Shown: positions 33,728 to 42,126 of the stretch, piece after piece
Layout: each line of letters begins with the position of its first letter
Numbering within the stretch: the stretch's first letter is position 1
Source of the DNA: a virus
Reading direction: 5' to 3' (one strand)
Length of the DNA: 64,000 bases
Virus record (IMG/VR): IMGVR_UViG_3300013131_004463
Location: 1-64,000 of that record
Translations under genes and position numbers: made by a program
The notes under the pieces: generated by a model
Database searches by the model: none
What the model was told of the DNA's origin: nothing
Seen by the model: the letters and a program-made list of their open reading frames with translations, nothing else

Positions 33728-34261
33728 ATGATATCATTTTATAAACCTAATAGTAAAAACAATGGAACTGCTTGTAGTTTTAGCGTAAATCCTAGAGACG
33801 GCTCTATTTGGAGCTCTTTGATTAAGCAAAGCGGCTGGAATGAAAAAACAAAAACTGGATCTTTTATGGACAACAAAGATAATCCACAAAAAAGCGCAAA
33901 GATTAAATATTCAATAACAGAAGCGGCGGGATTACTAGAAGCTCTAGATAAAAATACAGAGTTCTCAGCTTATCACTCTTCAGAACAACAAATAACAAAG
34001 ATTAAATTTGCGCCTTATATTAGAGATGAAAAACAAGTAGGATTTTCTTATAGTGTTCAAAAAGAAAGCAAAGAAAACGTAGAAAATAAACAATCATATT
34101 TAATTGGATTTTATTTTAACGAATCAAGACTATTAAAAGAATTTCTACAATATTCATTAAATTCTATATTTGAATCACAAAGAATAGAAACAATTAAAAA
34201 AATTAAAAATTCTTCCAAAGAAAAGCCTGTAGATAATCAAGAAGATAGCGAACTTTGGTAA
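33728..34261 (+). CDS. Putative single-stranded DNA-binding protein
   Basis: A 177-residue protein. The N-terminal core (SFYKPNSKNNGTACSFSVNP, SIWSSLIKQSGWNEKTKTGS, KIKYSITEAAGLLEALD, EFSAYHSSEQQITKIKFAPY) resembles a small beta-sheet plus helix protein common in phages and comparable to Whirly/PC4-like ssDNA binders. The Lys-rich linker and acidic aromatic tip (DNQEDSELW) mimic the tail of SSB and gp32, which recruits partner proteins. It has its own promoter after the polymerase gene, fitting a protein needed in large amounts. The fold is an inference. Confidence 0.55.
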   Translation: MISFYKPNSKNNGTACSFSVNPRDGSIWSSLIKQSGWNEKTKTGSFMDNKDNPQKSAKIKYSITEAAGLLEALDKNTEFSAYHSSEQQITKIKFAPYIRDEKQVGFSYSVQKESKENVENKQSYLIGFYFNESRLLKEFLQYSLNSIFESQRIETIKKIKNSSKEKPVDNQEDSELW

Positions 34262-34263
34262 TC

Positions 34264-36177
34264 GTGAGAAGAAAAAAGGTTTTATTTCAAAGCGATTTTT
34301 CTTTAGCTAAAACTGGCTTTGGCAGAAACGCCAGAGCTTTGTTAAAATATTTACATTCTACAGATAAATACGATATTGTTCATTATTCATGCGGAATGAC
34401 TTATGATCATCCAGAGTTTAAAAAAACTCCATGGAAATCAGTTGGATCATTACCAAACACCCAGCAGGAAATGGAGCAGCTGAATCGAGACCCTAATCTT
34501 GCAAGACTAGCTAGTTATGGCGCACATTTTGTAGATAGAGTAATTAATGAAGAAAAACCAGACGTCTATTTTGCTGTTCAAGATATATGGGGCGTAGATT
34601 TTGCTATAGAGAAACCATGGTTTAGTAAAATTAGTTCTGTTATATGGACAACTTTAGATTCGCTGCCTATTCTTGAGTCTGCCATTAAAAACGCTCCAAA
34701 GATAAAAAATTATTGGATTTGGAGTAGTTTTGCGACAAAAGCACTCAATAAGTTAGGATATAGCCATGTTAAAACTGTACATGGATGTTTAGAGGATAAA
34801 GATTTTTATCGTTTATCTGATTTTGATAGGAATCAACTAAGAAAAAAGAACAATATCCCACAAGATGCATTTATAATAGGATTTGTTTTCAGAAATCAAT
34901 TAAGAAAAAGCGTTCCAAATTTACTTCAAGGATATGCGCTTTGGAAAAAGCAAAATCCCGAAATTAAAAACACATATTTATTATTTCATACTCATTGGGG
35001 AGAAGGATGGAATATTTATAAACTCGCTACAGAAATAGGCGTTAATCCTCAAGAAATATTAACAACTTATGTATGTAAAAACTGTGGCGAATATGAAGTA
35101 AAACAATTTACAGGCCAAGATTTAAATTGTAAACATTGTGGGGCAGAAAAAAGTCAAATTACTACAAATGTTGGATTGGGAGTAACAGAGAATCAATTAA
35201 ATGAAGTATATAACTTAATGGATGTATACTGTCACCCATTTACAAGCGGGGGTCAAGAGATACCGATTCAAGAAGCTAAGCTAACAGAACTAATCACTCT
35301 TGTAACAAATTATAGTTGTGGAGAAGAAATGTGCGCTCCAGAAGCAAACTCATTACCCTTAGAATGGTCAGAATATAGAGAGCATGGAACAGAATTTATT
35401 AAAGCCTCAACCTCGCCAGAGTCAATAGCTAAACAATTAAATATTGTTTATAAAATGCCAATCCATAAAAGGATCGAAATTGGTAAAAAAGCAAGAGATT
35501 GGACAATTAAGAATTTTGGAGTAAAAAATGTAGCAAAAATTTTGGAAGATTTTATAGATTCTCAGCCATTTGCTGATTGGGATAAGATAAAAGAAAATCC
35601 AGAAGATAAAAAAGATCCATATTTTCAAATACCAAACATTATTGATGATTCTGAATGGCTAACATTTATGTATCATAATATATTAAAAATGAAAAATATT
35701 GATTCAAATGACTCTGGTCATCAATATTGGATGGGCGAATTAAGAAAGGGTGCAAAAAGGCAAGATATTGAAAACTATTTTAGAAATGTAGCCTTACAAG
35801 AAAACAATAAATCTAAAGAAGTAAAATTCGAAGATCTTCTAGATCAAAATAATAAAAATAGAATCTTATATGTTATGCCAGAAAGTGCTGGAGATGTATT
35901 TCTTAGCACAGCACTATTTAAGTCTATAAAAAATAGATATCCACAGCACGATTTGTATATTGCCACAAAACCTCAATACAAAGAAATTCTAGAAGGCAAC
36001 CCTTATATTCATAGATGGATTGAATATAATCCAATTATGGACAACTTAATTTGGCTAGAAGGCAATAATCAACACGATGGTCATTTTGATATTGCTTATT
36101 TACCATACACATGCACTCAAAGGAATTTAAATTATCTTCACAATGGCCTAGATAAGTTAGATTTTAGTTTAACTTAA
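34264..36177 (+). CDS. Multidomain glycosyltransferase: GT4 with zinc ribbon, DUF4214-like, GT9 N-half
   Basis: A 637-residue protein from GTG 34264 (640 from TTG 34255). Residues about 1-445 are a GT4-like GT-B enzyme: VLFQSDFSLAKTGFGRNAR, IIGFVFRNQLRKSVPNLLQG, LMDVYCHPFTSGGQEIPIQE. It contains an inserted zinc ribbon, TTYVCKNCGEYEVKQF and LNCKHCGAEKSQI. Residues about 463-520 resemble DUF4214 (MYHNILKMKNIDSNDSGHQY, WMGELRKGAKRQDIENYF). From about residue 535 a GT9-like half begins, RILYVMPESAGDVFLSTALF, and stops in mid-domain; the remainder appears in the next gene. The GT9 half is probably completed in trans, or the pair is a broken fusion. Confidence 0.7.
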   Translation: MRRKKVLFQSDFSLAKTGFGRNARALLKYLHSTDKYDIVHYSCGMTYDHPEFKKTPWKSVGSLPNTQQEMEQLNRDPNLARLASYGAHFVDRVINEEKPDVYFAVQDIWGVDFAIEKPWFSKISSVIWTTLDSLPILESAIKNAPKIKNYWIWSSFATKALNKLGYSHVKTVHGCLEDKDFYRLSDFDRNQLRKKNNIPQDAFIIGFVFRNQLRKSVPNLLQGYALWKKQNPEIKNTYLLFHTHWGEGWNIYKLATEIGVNPQEILTTYVCKNCGEYEVKQFTGQDLNCKHCGAEKSQITTNVGLGVTENQLNEVYNLMDVYCHPFTSGGQEIPIQEAKLTELITLVTNYSCGEEMCAPEANSLPLEWSEYREHGTEFIKASTSPESIAKQLNIVYKMPIHKRIEIGKKARDWTIKNFGVKNVAKILEDFIDSQPFADWDKIKENPEDKKDPYFQIPNIIDDSEWLTFMYHNILKMKNIDSNDSGHQYWMGELRKGAKRQDIENYFRNVALQENNKSKEVKFEDLLDQNNKNRILYVMPESAGDVFLSTALFKSIKNRYPQHDLYIATKPQYKEILEGNPYIHRWIEYNPIMDNLIWLEGNNQHDGHFDIAYLPYTCTQRNLNYLHNGLDKLDFSLT

Positions 36178-36191
36178 ATTATTATTCTAAA

Positions 36192-37343
36192 ATGAGACTT
36201 CTTGATACATACGCAACTAATACAGGATCAAAGATTGATCAACCTTTTATATACTCTAAATTCTTTCCTTTGCCTTTGAAAAAATTTGTTACTTTTCAAT
36301 CTCAAACTCCTTATGACTCAAGAAATTATTCTTATTGGCAAGAAGTCATTAATTTAATACATCCTTATTTAATAAAAAATGATATCCATATAATTCAACT
36401 AGGCGTAAAAGACGAGAAGCCTCTTAATGGAGTAGTTAATCTTTTGGGCCAAACCAACATTAATCAACTAGCATATGTTATTGAAAATGGCATTTTACAC
36501 TTTGGGCCAGACAGCTTAAGCGTTCATTTAGCTTCATATTATAATAAATTAATCGTGGCACTCTATAGCATAAGTAATCCTAATGTTGCCGGGCCACATT
36601 TTGGAGATAAAAACAAGCATCTTTTATTGAAAGGATACGAAAGAGTAGGTAATAAAAAACCTTCATATTCTCAAATAGAACGACCAAAATCAATAGACAC
36701 TATTAAACCAGAAGAAATCGCTATTGGAATATTAGATTTTCTTAATATAGAATATGCAAAATTACCAGAAACAATATATTTTGGACCAGATTATAACGTT
36801 AAAAGTTTTGAAGTGGTTCCAGACGATAATCTAGATGTAAATTCTATACCAATTGAAAATCCAATTATAAGAATGGATTATCTTTTTAACGAACAAACTT
36901 TTGAAAAAATAATTTCTTGTAAAAAATCAATAGTTTTTACTAATAAACCTATTAAAAAAGATCTTATACAAAAATACAAAAAGAATATAACTCAATTAAT
37001 ATATATTATAGATGAAAATAATGATGTTAATTTTGTTAAATTATTAAAGAATAATTCAATTAATTATGCGCTTCTTTCTTTTTTAGAAGAAGATATTTTA
37101 AATAAATATAAAATAGACTACATGGACTATAATCTAATAATTAATAGAAAATATAAAACAAAAGCAGATACAAGTATAAAAGATATTAATAATTTACACT
37201 ATAAATCTTCAAGAGTAATACATTCTTCAAAAGGACAATTTATTTCTAGATATGATTGGCTTCATGGAACAGGAGATAAAGTAGTAGAAGATCCTGATTT
37301 TTGGAAAGAAAGTGATAATTTTTATATTTTTAAATTGACTTAA
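36192..37343 (+). CDS. GT9-like C-terminal half with extra C-terminal region
   Basis: A 383-residue protein that continues the GT9 (heptosyltransferase-like) fold begun in the previous gene: HIIQLGVKDEKPLNGVVNLL, INQLAYVIENGILHFGPDSL then HLASYYNKLIVALYS match the donor-binding half. Residues after about 200 are unrecognised (IIRMDYLFNEQTFEKI, SRYDWLHGTGDKVVE). Fourteen bases separate it from the preceding stop and it lies in another frame, so the pair looks like one GT9 split between two chains. It also lacks an N-terminal Rossmann half of its own. Confidence 0.6.
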   Translation: MRLLDTYATNTGSKIDQPFIYSKFFPLPLKKFVTFQSQTPYDSRNYSYWQEVINLIHPYLIKNDIHIIQLGVKDEKPLNGVVNLLGQTNINQLAYVIENGILHFGPDSLSVHLASYYNKLIVALYSISNPNVAGPHFGDKNKHLLLKGYERVGNKKPSYSQIERPKSIDTIKPEEIAIGILDFLNIEYAKLPETIYFGPDYNVKSFEVVPDDNLDVNSIPIENPIIRMDYLFNEQTFEKIISCKKSIVFTNKPIKKDLIQKYKKNITQLIYIIDENNDVNFVKLLKNNSINYALLSFLEEDILNKYKIDYMDYNLIINRKYKTKADTSIKDINNLHYKSSRVIHSSKGQFISRYDWLHGTGDKVVEDPDFWKESDNFYIFKLT

Positions 37344-37363
37344 CTTAATAATTAAAGTATACT
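37335..37363 (+). promoter_or_regulatory. Promoter of the annealing-type gene
   Basis: TTGACT at 37335-37340, 17-base spacer, TATACT at 37358-37363, six bases, then ATG at 37370: the clearest class 1 leaderless layout in the window. Confidence 0.65.
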
Positions 37364-37369
37364 ATTAAA

Positions 37370-38179
37370 ATGAGTCCAAAGATCAAAGACGACCAAAACA
37401 CAATTTCAATAGGTAGTTCAGAATTAAACGAAGCATTGTCTAATAATGAATTGATTATAGATAACACAATAACGCAAACTCCTCCAAATCTTATAACAAG
37501 AAATAAATACGGTCTTTTAGAAAATTCAAATGTTAATTATGTTTATCATGATGATGGTTCAATAAACTGGCGCAAAATGGTAAAAACAGAATATCTTGTA
37601 CCAAATCGTCAAAAAACTCAAGAAACAGATGTAACAAAGCTAGAGGATAAAGATTTGTTAATATTGCTTGGTGGGATTAAAGAACTAGCTCAAATTCGTG
37701 GATATTCTAAAGTTGAATACAAAGTCGTAGCAGCTTCAGAGAATTATTTTGCCACAAGCTGTAGAATTACTTGGTTGCCAAATTATGAAACAGGTGATAA
37801 AGAAATAGTTTTTGAAGCTCTTGCGGACGCAACAACTAATAACACAAAGTCTTTTGCCAGATTCTTTCTGGCTGCAATAGCAGAAAATAGAGCGTTTGTT
37901 CGTTGTGTGCGCAATTTTCTTAAGATTAATATTGTTTCTCAAGAAGAGCTTGGTGATGCTAAACTAGTTGACGATTCAAGTTTTGCTCAAGAAAATCCAA
38001 CTTCTCCTCAATCATTACTTGAAAAAGTAATGAAAGATAAGAATATAAATTTTGATCAATTGAAAAAAAGATTAATTAAAGAGAAATTTGATGGCGCAGA
38101 AAATCTAAACTCAATAACAGACATCTCAAAAGTAAAGATATTCGAACTAATTGATAGAATTAAAAAAATTAAAGATTAA
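37370..38179 (+). CDS. Possible Rad52/Erf-like single-strand annealing protein
   Basis: A 269-residue protein. NYVYHDDGSINWRKMVKTEY and YLVPNRQKTQETDVTKLEDK lead into DLLILLGGIKELAQIRGYSK, VEYKVVAASENYFATSC, and EALADATTNNTKSFARFF then AENRAFVRCVRNFLKINIV. The repeated Ala/Arg helix after an Asp-Ala beta strand recalls the Rad52-like annealases (Sak, Erf), which act beside UvsX-type recombinases and SSB. The C-terminal helix pair (LLEKVMKDKNINFDQLKKRL) may be a protein-binding module. Assignment is tentative. Its stop overlaps the convergent minus-strand gene by four bases. Confidence 0.45.
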   Translation: MSPKIKDDQNTISIGSSELNEALSNNELIIDNTITQTPPNLITRNKYGLLENSNVNYVYHDDGSINWRKMVKTEYLVPNRQKTQETDVTKLEDKDLLILLGGIKELAQIRGYSKVEYKVVAASENYFATSCRITWLPNYETGDKEIVFEALADATTNNTKSFARFFLAAIAENRAFVRCVRNFLKINIVSQEELGDAKLVDDSSFAQENPTSPQSLLEKVMKDKNINFDQLKKRLIKEKFDGAENLNSITDISKVKIFELIDRIKKIKD

Positions 38180-38472
38180 TAATCTTTATATTTGACCAAG
38201 TGATTTCTAACAAAATATAAATTAATAAAAAACCCACAAAACGCGCTAAAAATATTACTTAAAAATGGATAAGTTAATCCAAAAAATGGATTAATAAAAA
38301 AACTAATAGCTAAAGATATCCAAAAACTAGAACATTCATGACAAAGCAAGGGTTTGTGAATATAAGGAATCTTAGCTATAAAGTTGCGAAAAGGTCTAGC
38401 TACTTCAGTATCGTTCCAACCGTAAGTTATACCAAGACAAATAAAAAGATAAACTATAAAAGTATAAAACAT
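38176..38472 (-). CDS. Small membrane protein, DUF1360-like
   Basis: A 98-residue protein with an N-terminal transmembrane segment (FYTFIVYLFICLGITYGW), a central cysteine motif LLCHECSSFWISLAISF resembling the CPICLSFW signature of small phage and Bacillus membrane proteins (DUF1360), and a third hydrophobic stretch (FLSNIFSAFCGFFINLYF). It probably sits in the host inner membrane, role unknown. It overlaps the upstream gene by one base (TAATG). Confidence 0.6.
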   Translation of the reverse strand: MFYTFIVYLFICLGITYGWNDTEVARPFRNFIAKIPYIHKPLLCHECSSFWISLAISFFINPFFGLTYPFLSNIFSAFCGFFINLYFVRNHLVKYKDY

Positions 38473-38759
38473 TATTTTCTCATAGATCCTATTCTTTGCT
38501 TTTTTTCTCTGCTTCTTTTGGCTACATTTTTTATATTTTCTTCTGAAAATATTTCAGAAAAAATATCTTTTTTGTTTTCAATCTTTGAAATAAGATAATT
38601 AATTGTTCTATACCTACAAGAACAATTCGGCGAGTTTCTTAGAGTTGTTAAATCCGCAAGGATTTCAGGAAACTTTTCTTTCAAAGAATTTAAAAAAATA
38701 TCGTCCTCTATAAAGACTTCCAAAAAAGTTCTAGATTTTATTATATCCTCTATAATCAT
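38472..38759 (-). CDS. Hypothetical protein (95 aa)
   Basis: A helical, charged protein (MIIEDIIKSRTFLEVFIEDD, FLNSLKEKFPEILADLTTLR) with a basic C-terminus (VAKRSREKKQRIGSMRK) and Cys pair NCSCRYR. Several traits suggest a small regulatory or DNA-packaging-adjacent factor, but no family is recognised. A class 1 promoter on the minus strand directly precedes it, and the membrane protein gene follows. Confidence 0.55.
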   Translation of the reverse strand: MIIEDIIKSRTFLEVFIEDDIFLNSLKEKFPEILADLTTLRNSPNCSCRYRTINYLISKIENKKDIFSEIFSEENIKNVAKRSREKKQRIGSMRK

Positions 38760-38764
38760 ATTAA

Positions 38765-38793
38765 ATTATAATATTAAATATTAATATTTTCTA
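38765..38793 (-). promoter_or_regulatory. Minus-strand promoter of the small gene pair
   Basis: Read on the minus strand: TAGAAA (38793-38788), 17-base spacer, perfect TATAAT (38770-38765), five bases, then ATG at 38759. Same near-leaderless layout as on the plus strand. Confidence 0.5.
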
Positions 38794-38829
38794 ATATTTT
38801 AAACTCCACTTAATATATAGGTATATTTT

Positions 38830-39771
38830 TTATAAACCAATGAAACCAGGAGGTGATGTAGATGGATCGGTTTGTATACTTAATGAAGAGTCAGAATTTA
38901 AATCGTATCCATCTTGTCCATATGAAAATTGTGTTACTTGGTTATTATTCGCAGCAATATTAATATTTGCATTATTTGTAATTTGGGTAGTTAAATTTAT
39001 ATTTAATTTAGCATCATTATCTAATGAATAATTAAGGTCTCTTGATGTTTGTGTTAACTTAGAAAAATTAAATTTTAATAAATCTCTACTAGTATTATAG
39101 TCCTTAAAACCAATACTTAATGGACCTGTAGCGATTTGATTAAAGATATTTGTAATCCTTTCTTGATTATATTCGCTCATGGAAAAGTTAAAATTTAAAT
39201 TAATATTTATTGGATATTTAATAATTACTTCATCTGGTAAATAATTATTTATCGTATAAACCGGTTCTCGTGATACTTCAATACCTAAATCCAATGATTC
39301 TAATCTATTGTTATTTGCTTCATTTAAATTTAAATCAACATAATAATTATCTGCAGGGATAAAATTATTTAATCTAAACGGCGTATAAGAAAAGGTTCCA
39401 GATGTATTACCAAGTTCACCAAGTATTAAAGCCCTAATATTGACTCGAGGATATTCCCCTAATCTATAATTAATTGAATAATTTGTAAGATAGCCACTCG
39501 AAAATGTAAAAAATTTATTCCCATACTCTATTTTTCCAGAAAAAGCATCGCCAGTGACATATCCTATTAATGGATCATTTCTAGTTAGAAGATAATCTAA
39601 GCTTAAATTTGCAGCGATTGGTTTAGATATAAAATAATTTAAATTTCCATCACTTATAGCCAACGATGTTCCTATATTATTATTATATGATACTTGAACA
39701 TTTTGTATCCCAGAAATAATAGAATTATTTAGATAAAAATTTTGATTTTCTATAGAATAAACATTAAACAT
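38830..39771 (-). CDS. Putative phage structural (tail) protein
   Basis: A 313-residue, Asn/Tyr/Ile-rich beta-type protein (NFYLNNSIISGIQNVQVSYN, YFISKPIAANLSLDYLLTRN, NSSFG-like TFSSGYLTNYSINYRLGEYP) with a low-complexity C-terminus rich in Asn (TQITNNANINIAANNNQ). Two internal blocks resemble each other in outline, suggesting tandem beta domains like tail tube or tube-decorating proteins. The GTGTAAT-class motif lies nine bases before its ATG and is shared divergently with the M-type tail gene, supporting a virion role. No exact family assigned. Confidence 0.5.
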   Translation of the reverse strand: MFNVYSIENQNFYLNNSIISGIQNVQVSYNNNIGTSLAISDGNLNYFISKPIAANLSLDYLLTRNDPLIGYVTGDAFSGKIEYGNKFFTFSSGYLTNYSINYRLGEYPRVNIRALILGELGNTSGTFSYTPFRLNNFIPADNYYVDLNLNEANNNRLESLDLGIEVSREPVYTINNYLPDEVIIKYPININLNFNFSMSEYNQERITNIFNQIATGPLSIGFKDYNTSRDLLKFNFSKLTQTSRDLNYSLDNDAKLNINLTTQITNNANINIAANNNQVTQFSYGQDGYDLNSDSSLSIQTDPSTSPPGFIGL

Positions 39772-39779
39772 TAAATATA

Positions 39780-39802
39780 ATTACACTTCTTTTTAAGTGT
39801 AA
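39780..39802. promoter_or_regulatory. Palindromic divergent GTGTAA promoter element
   Basis: TTACACTT-CTTTTT-AAGTGTAA (39781-39802) is a perfect inverted repeat. The left arm reads GTGTAAT on the minus strand, nine bases before the ATG of the 38830-39771 gene. The right arm reads GTGTAA on the plus strand, 21 bases before the tail gene at 39824, leaving room for its AGAGGTAAAAGG ribosome site. It could also form a hairpin. Confidence 0.55.
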
Positions 39803-39823
39803 AATATAAGAGGTAAAAGGTAT

Positions 39824-40363
39824 ATGCCAAGTATTTACGACACAGTTCCGAATTGGACTACTAGTCCAACTAGTTTTGATAAGTATGCTATCGTCAAGGG
39901 TAGCGACAACAGATTTTATTATTCTGTTATAAATTCTAATGTTGGCAATAATCCCATCACGATTTCTAATTTACAATCCAGATGGGATGGATATATATCT
40001 CTAAACTCAGTTTTATATCCAAATTTTTGGTGGAAATCTTCTTATGGTATAGATTTTCTTAGTAACCCTAGAATTAAAATAAATCAATTTGGTAATGGTT
40101 ATCAACAAAGAGTACAAGAATCAATTAATAATAATCTGAAACAAATTAACATAAGTTTTGAAAACAGAAGTGAATTAGAGACCGTATCAATTTTACATTT
40201 TTTACAACAAAGAAATTCCAAAGAAAGTTTTGTTTATAATTTACCTACAATTTATTCGAGACCAAGCGTTAAAACTATGTTTACTTGCCCAACATGGGTG
40301 GTTCAGCCTGTTTCTTACAATGTTTATACTATAAAAGCTGAATTTTCTGAGGTACCAGAATAA
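39824..40363 (+). CDS. Minor tail protein M-like with N-terminal carbohydrate-binding-like module
   Basis: A 179-residue protein. Residues about 80-179 match lambda gpM-type minor tail proteins: RIKINQFGNGYQQRVQESIN, NISFENRSELETVSILHFLQ and the C-terminal CPTWVVQPVSYNVYTIKAEF. Residues 1-70 form an extra module (VPNWTTSPTSFDKYAIVKGS, RFYYSVINSNVGNNP, SRWDGY) with spaced Trp/Tyr and a V-K-G turn as in small CBM5/12-type domains. gpM joins the tail tip to the tube. A good Shine-Dalgarno precedes it, and it heads the M-L-K-I-J operon. Confidence 0.85.
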   Translation: MPSIYDTVPNWTTSPTSFDKYAIVKGSDNRFYYSVINSNVGNNPITISNLQSRWDGYISLNSVLYPNFWWKSSYGIDFLSNPRIKINQFGNGYQQRVQESINNNLKQINISFENRSELETVSILHFLQQRNSKESFVYNLPTIYSRPSVKTMFTCPTWVVQPVSYNVYTIKAEFSEVPE

Positions 40364-40364
40364 T

Positions 40365-41741
40365 ATGTCTGTATCCCAAAATCAAACTTATTTATCAATT
40401 GTAAGTGGAAGTAGAGATATTAGGGAAAATATTTTATCTTTAAATCCATCTTCATTAATAGAATTATTTGAAATAGATTTTTCTGAAGTTCATCCAATAA
40501 CGAAAACCTTAAGCTACGGAAATGATCAACCTACTAATATGGGGATATTGCGTATTTATAACAATTTTAATTTATTTAAAATGACAAATAATCCATATGG
40601 AATAATTAATTGGAGAAATAATTCATATTACCCATTTCCTATAAAAGCAGATGGATTTGAATATAATTCATCAACGACATTACCAACCCCAAAGATATCA
40701 ATATCAAACTCTTCTCCTGATCGTTCAAATAATTCTTTCTATAATTATCTTAGAATGCAGTTTCAATCTTTTGACGATATAATTGGGGCAAAATTTACAA
40801 GAATTAGAACATTTTTGAAATATCTAAATTCTTCAAATTTTGACGAAGGATACAATATATATACTACAAATACAGGTATCTACGAAATAGAACTTCCAAA
40901 AGATGTCTATTATATAGATAGAAAAACCATCGAAAATAGTGCTACGATCGAATATCAACTTAATACAATACTTGATTTAGAAAATTTAGTTTTTCCAGGA
41001 AGGACAATATATTCAAAAAAATGTCCATTTCAATATCGTGGAGAAGGATGCTGTTATGAGTATAATAATAGATTGACTTCATTGCATAGTGGAATTTATG
41101 CATATACAATAAATCCCAGTATTAGGGTATCAGGTCTTTTAACTGCTCCTCCAGTTGCAACAGAAAATAATCAATTATTTATTGGTGGAATTTTTCCCAC
41201 AGGACAAATTGGAGCTAGCGCAATACATAGAATCACTGGATCAAATCAAGGAAACAATGGTCCACTTGGTAATTCTGGAGCTTGGAACATAAATAATACA
41301 TATATTTCGGGTGATTTTGTTTTTTTAGAAAATAGAAATTTAAAAAACTATTTTGTTTGCATTAAGAATCATACCTCAAATGCTTTCGATACACCTTTAA
41401 ATAATAATTATTGGACACCAGATGTTTGCGCTAAAGATATTCGCTCGTGTAGACTGAGATGGTTAAAAAATCCTGCATTTAGACCAATTATTTGGCCCGA
41501 GAATAGAGGTGGAGAAAATTTTAATGCTACAGCTTCAAGAATACACTGGACGTATTATAACAATGAAAGTCTTTTTGTCACTGGTGTTACTGGACAAGCA
41601 GTAAATTTTCCTAGAAGACCTGGAGCTGAAAATCCTAGTTCACCCGAAGCGCATGGAATTCCTAAAGATGCAAATGGAAATTATTTAAATGGATTTTTAC
41701 CATTTGGAGGATTTCCTGGCACAAATAAACCAAATGTTTAA
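40365..41741 (+). CDS. Minor tail protein L-like with inserted carbohydrate-binding module
   Basis: A 458-residue protein. The core matches lambda gpL: a cysteine pair nine residues apart in SKKCPFQYRGEGCCYEY (about residues 220-229) and a second pair seven apart in CAKDIRSCRLRW (about 354-361), the spacing of the gpL iron-sulphur ligands. Between the pairs lies an extra block (residues about 300-350): GAWNINNTYISGDFVFLENR, FVCIKNHTSNAFDTP and NNYW, the layout of a CBM5/12 chitin-binding-like module. gpL caps the tail tube and joins hub protein J. The inserted module is unusual (see findings). Confidence 0.88.
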   Translation: MSVSQNQTYLSIVSGSRDIRENILSLNPSSLIELFEIDFSEVHPITKTLSYGNDQPTNMGILRIYNNFNLFKMTNNPYGIINWRNNSYYPFPIKADGFEYNSSTTLPTPKISISNSSPDRSNNSFYNYLRMQFQSFDDIIGAKFTRIRTFLKYLNSSNFDEGYNIYTTNTGIYEIELPKDVYYIDRKTIENSATIEYQLNTILDLENLVFPGRTIYSKKCPFQYRGEGCCYEYNNRLTSLHSGIYAYTINPSIRVSGLLTAPPVATENNQLFIGGIFPTGQIGASAIHRITGSNQGNNGPLGNSGAWNINNTYISGDFVFLENRNLKNYFVCIKNHTSNAFDTPLNNNYWTPDVCAKDIRSCRLRWLKNPAFRPIIWPENRGGENFNATASRIHWTYYNNESLFVTGVTGQAVNFPRRPGAENPSSPEAHGIPKDANGNYLNGFLPFGGFPGTNKPNV

Positions 41742-42126
41742 TAAAAAAATTAAAAATTTTATAAAAGAGGAGTGCTTAAAAAATAGCTCAGAAGAGTCTT
41801 GTGGTTTTATAGTTTTTAAAAATGATTTCATTTGCGTTCCATGTAAGAATATATCTTCTGATCCAACCAATTTTTTTAAAATTTCTTCACTTGATTTTTT
41901 AAAAACAAAATATTTATATAATGAAATACATTACATATACCATAGTCATATAAGCGAAAATTGCGAATTTTCTGAATTAGATAAAAAATGTTCTGATTTT
42001 TTGATGATACCAATCATATTATATAATATTCAAAAAAATATATTTAAACTTTATAGTTCTACTAATTTAAAAAATTCTAATATAGAAAAAGATTTTGCAT
42101 GTAATCATTTAGAGGTAAAAATATGA
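41734..42126 (+). CDS. Tail assembly protein K-like, JAMM peptidase domain
   Basis: A 130-residue protein from the ATG at 41734 (145 from 41689, which would overlap gpL far more). It carries a JAMM/MPN metalloprotease motif: Glu in SSEESCGFIVFKND, then YIYHSHISENCEFSELDKKCSD, i.e. HxH-x7-S-x2-D with all ligands present. Lambda gpK has an MPN domain plus an NlpC/P60 domain; only the MPN part is present here. It is thought to process tail-tip proteins during assembly. It overlaps both neighbours. Confidence 0.82.
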   Translation: MFNKKIKNFIKEECLKNSSEESCGFIVFKNDFICVPCKNISSDPTNFFKISSLDFLKTKYLYNEIHYIYHSHISENCEFSELDKKCSDFLMIPIILYNIQKNIFKLYSSTNLKNSNIEKDFACNHLEVKI

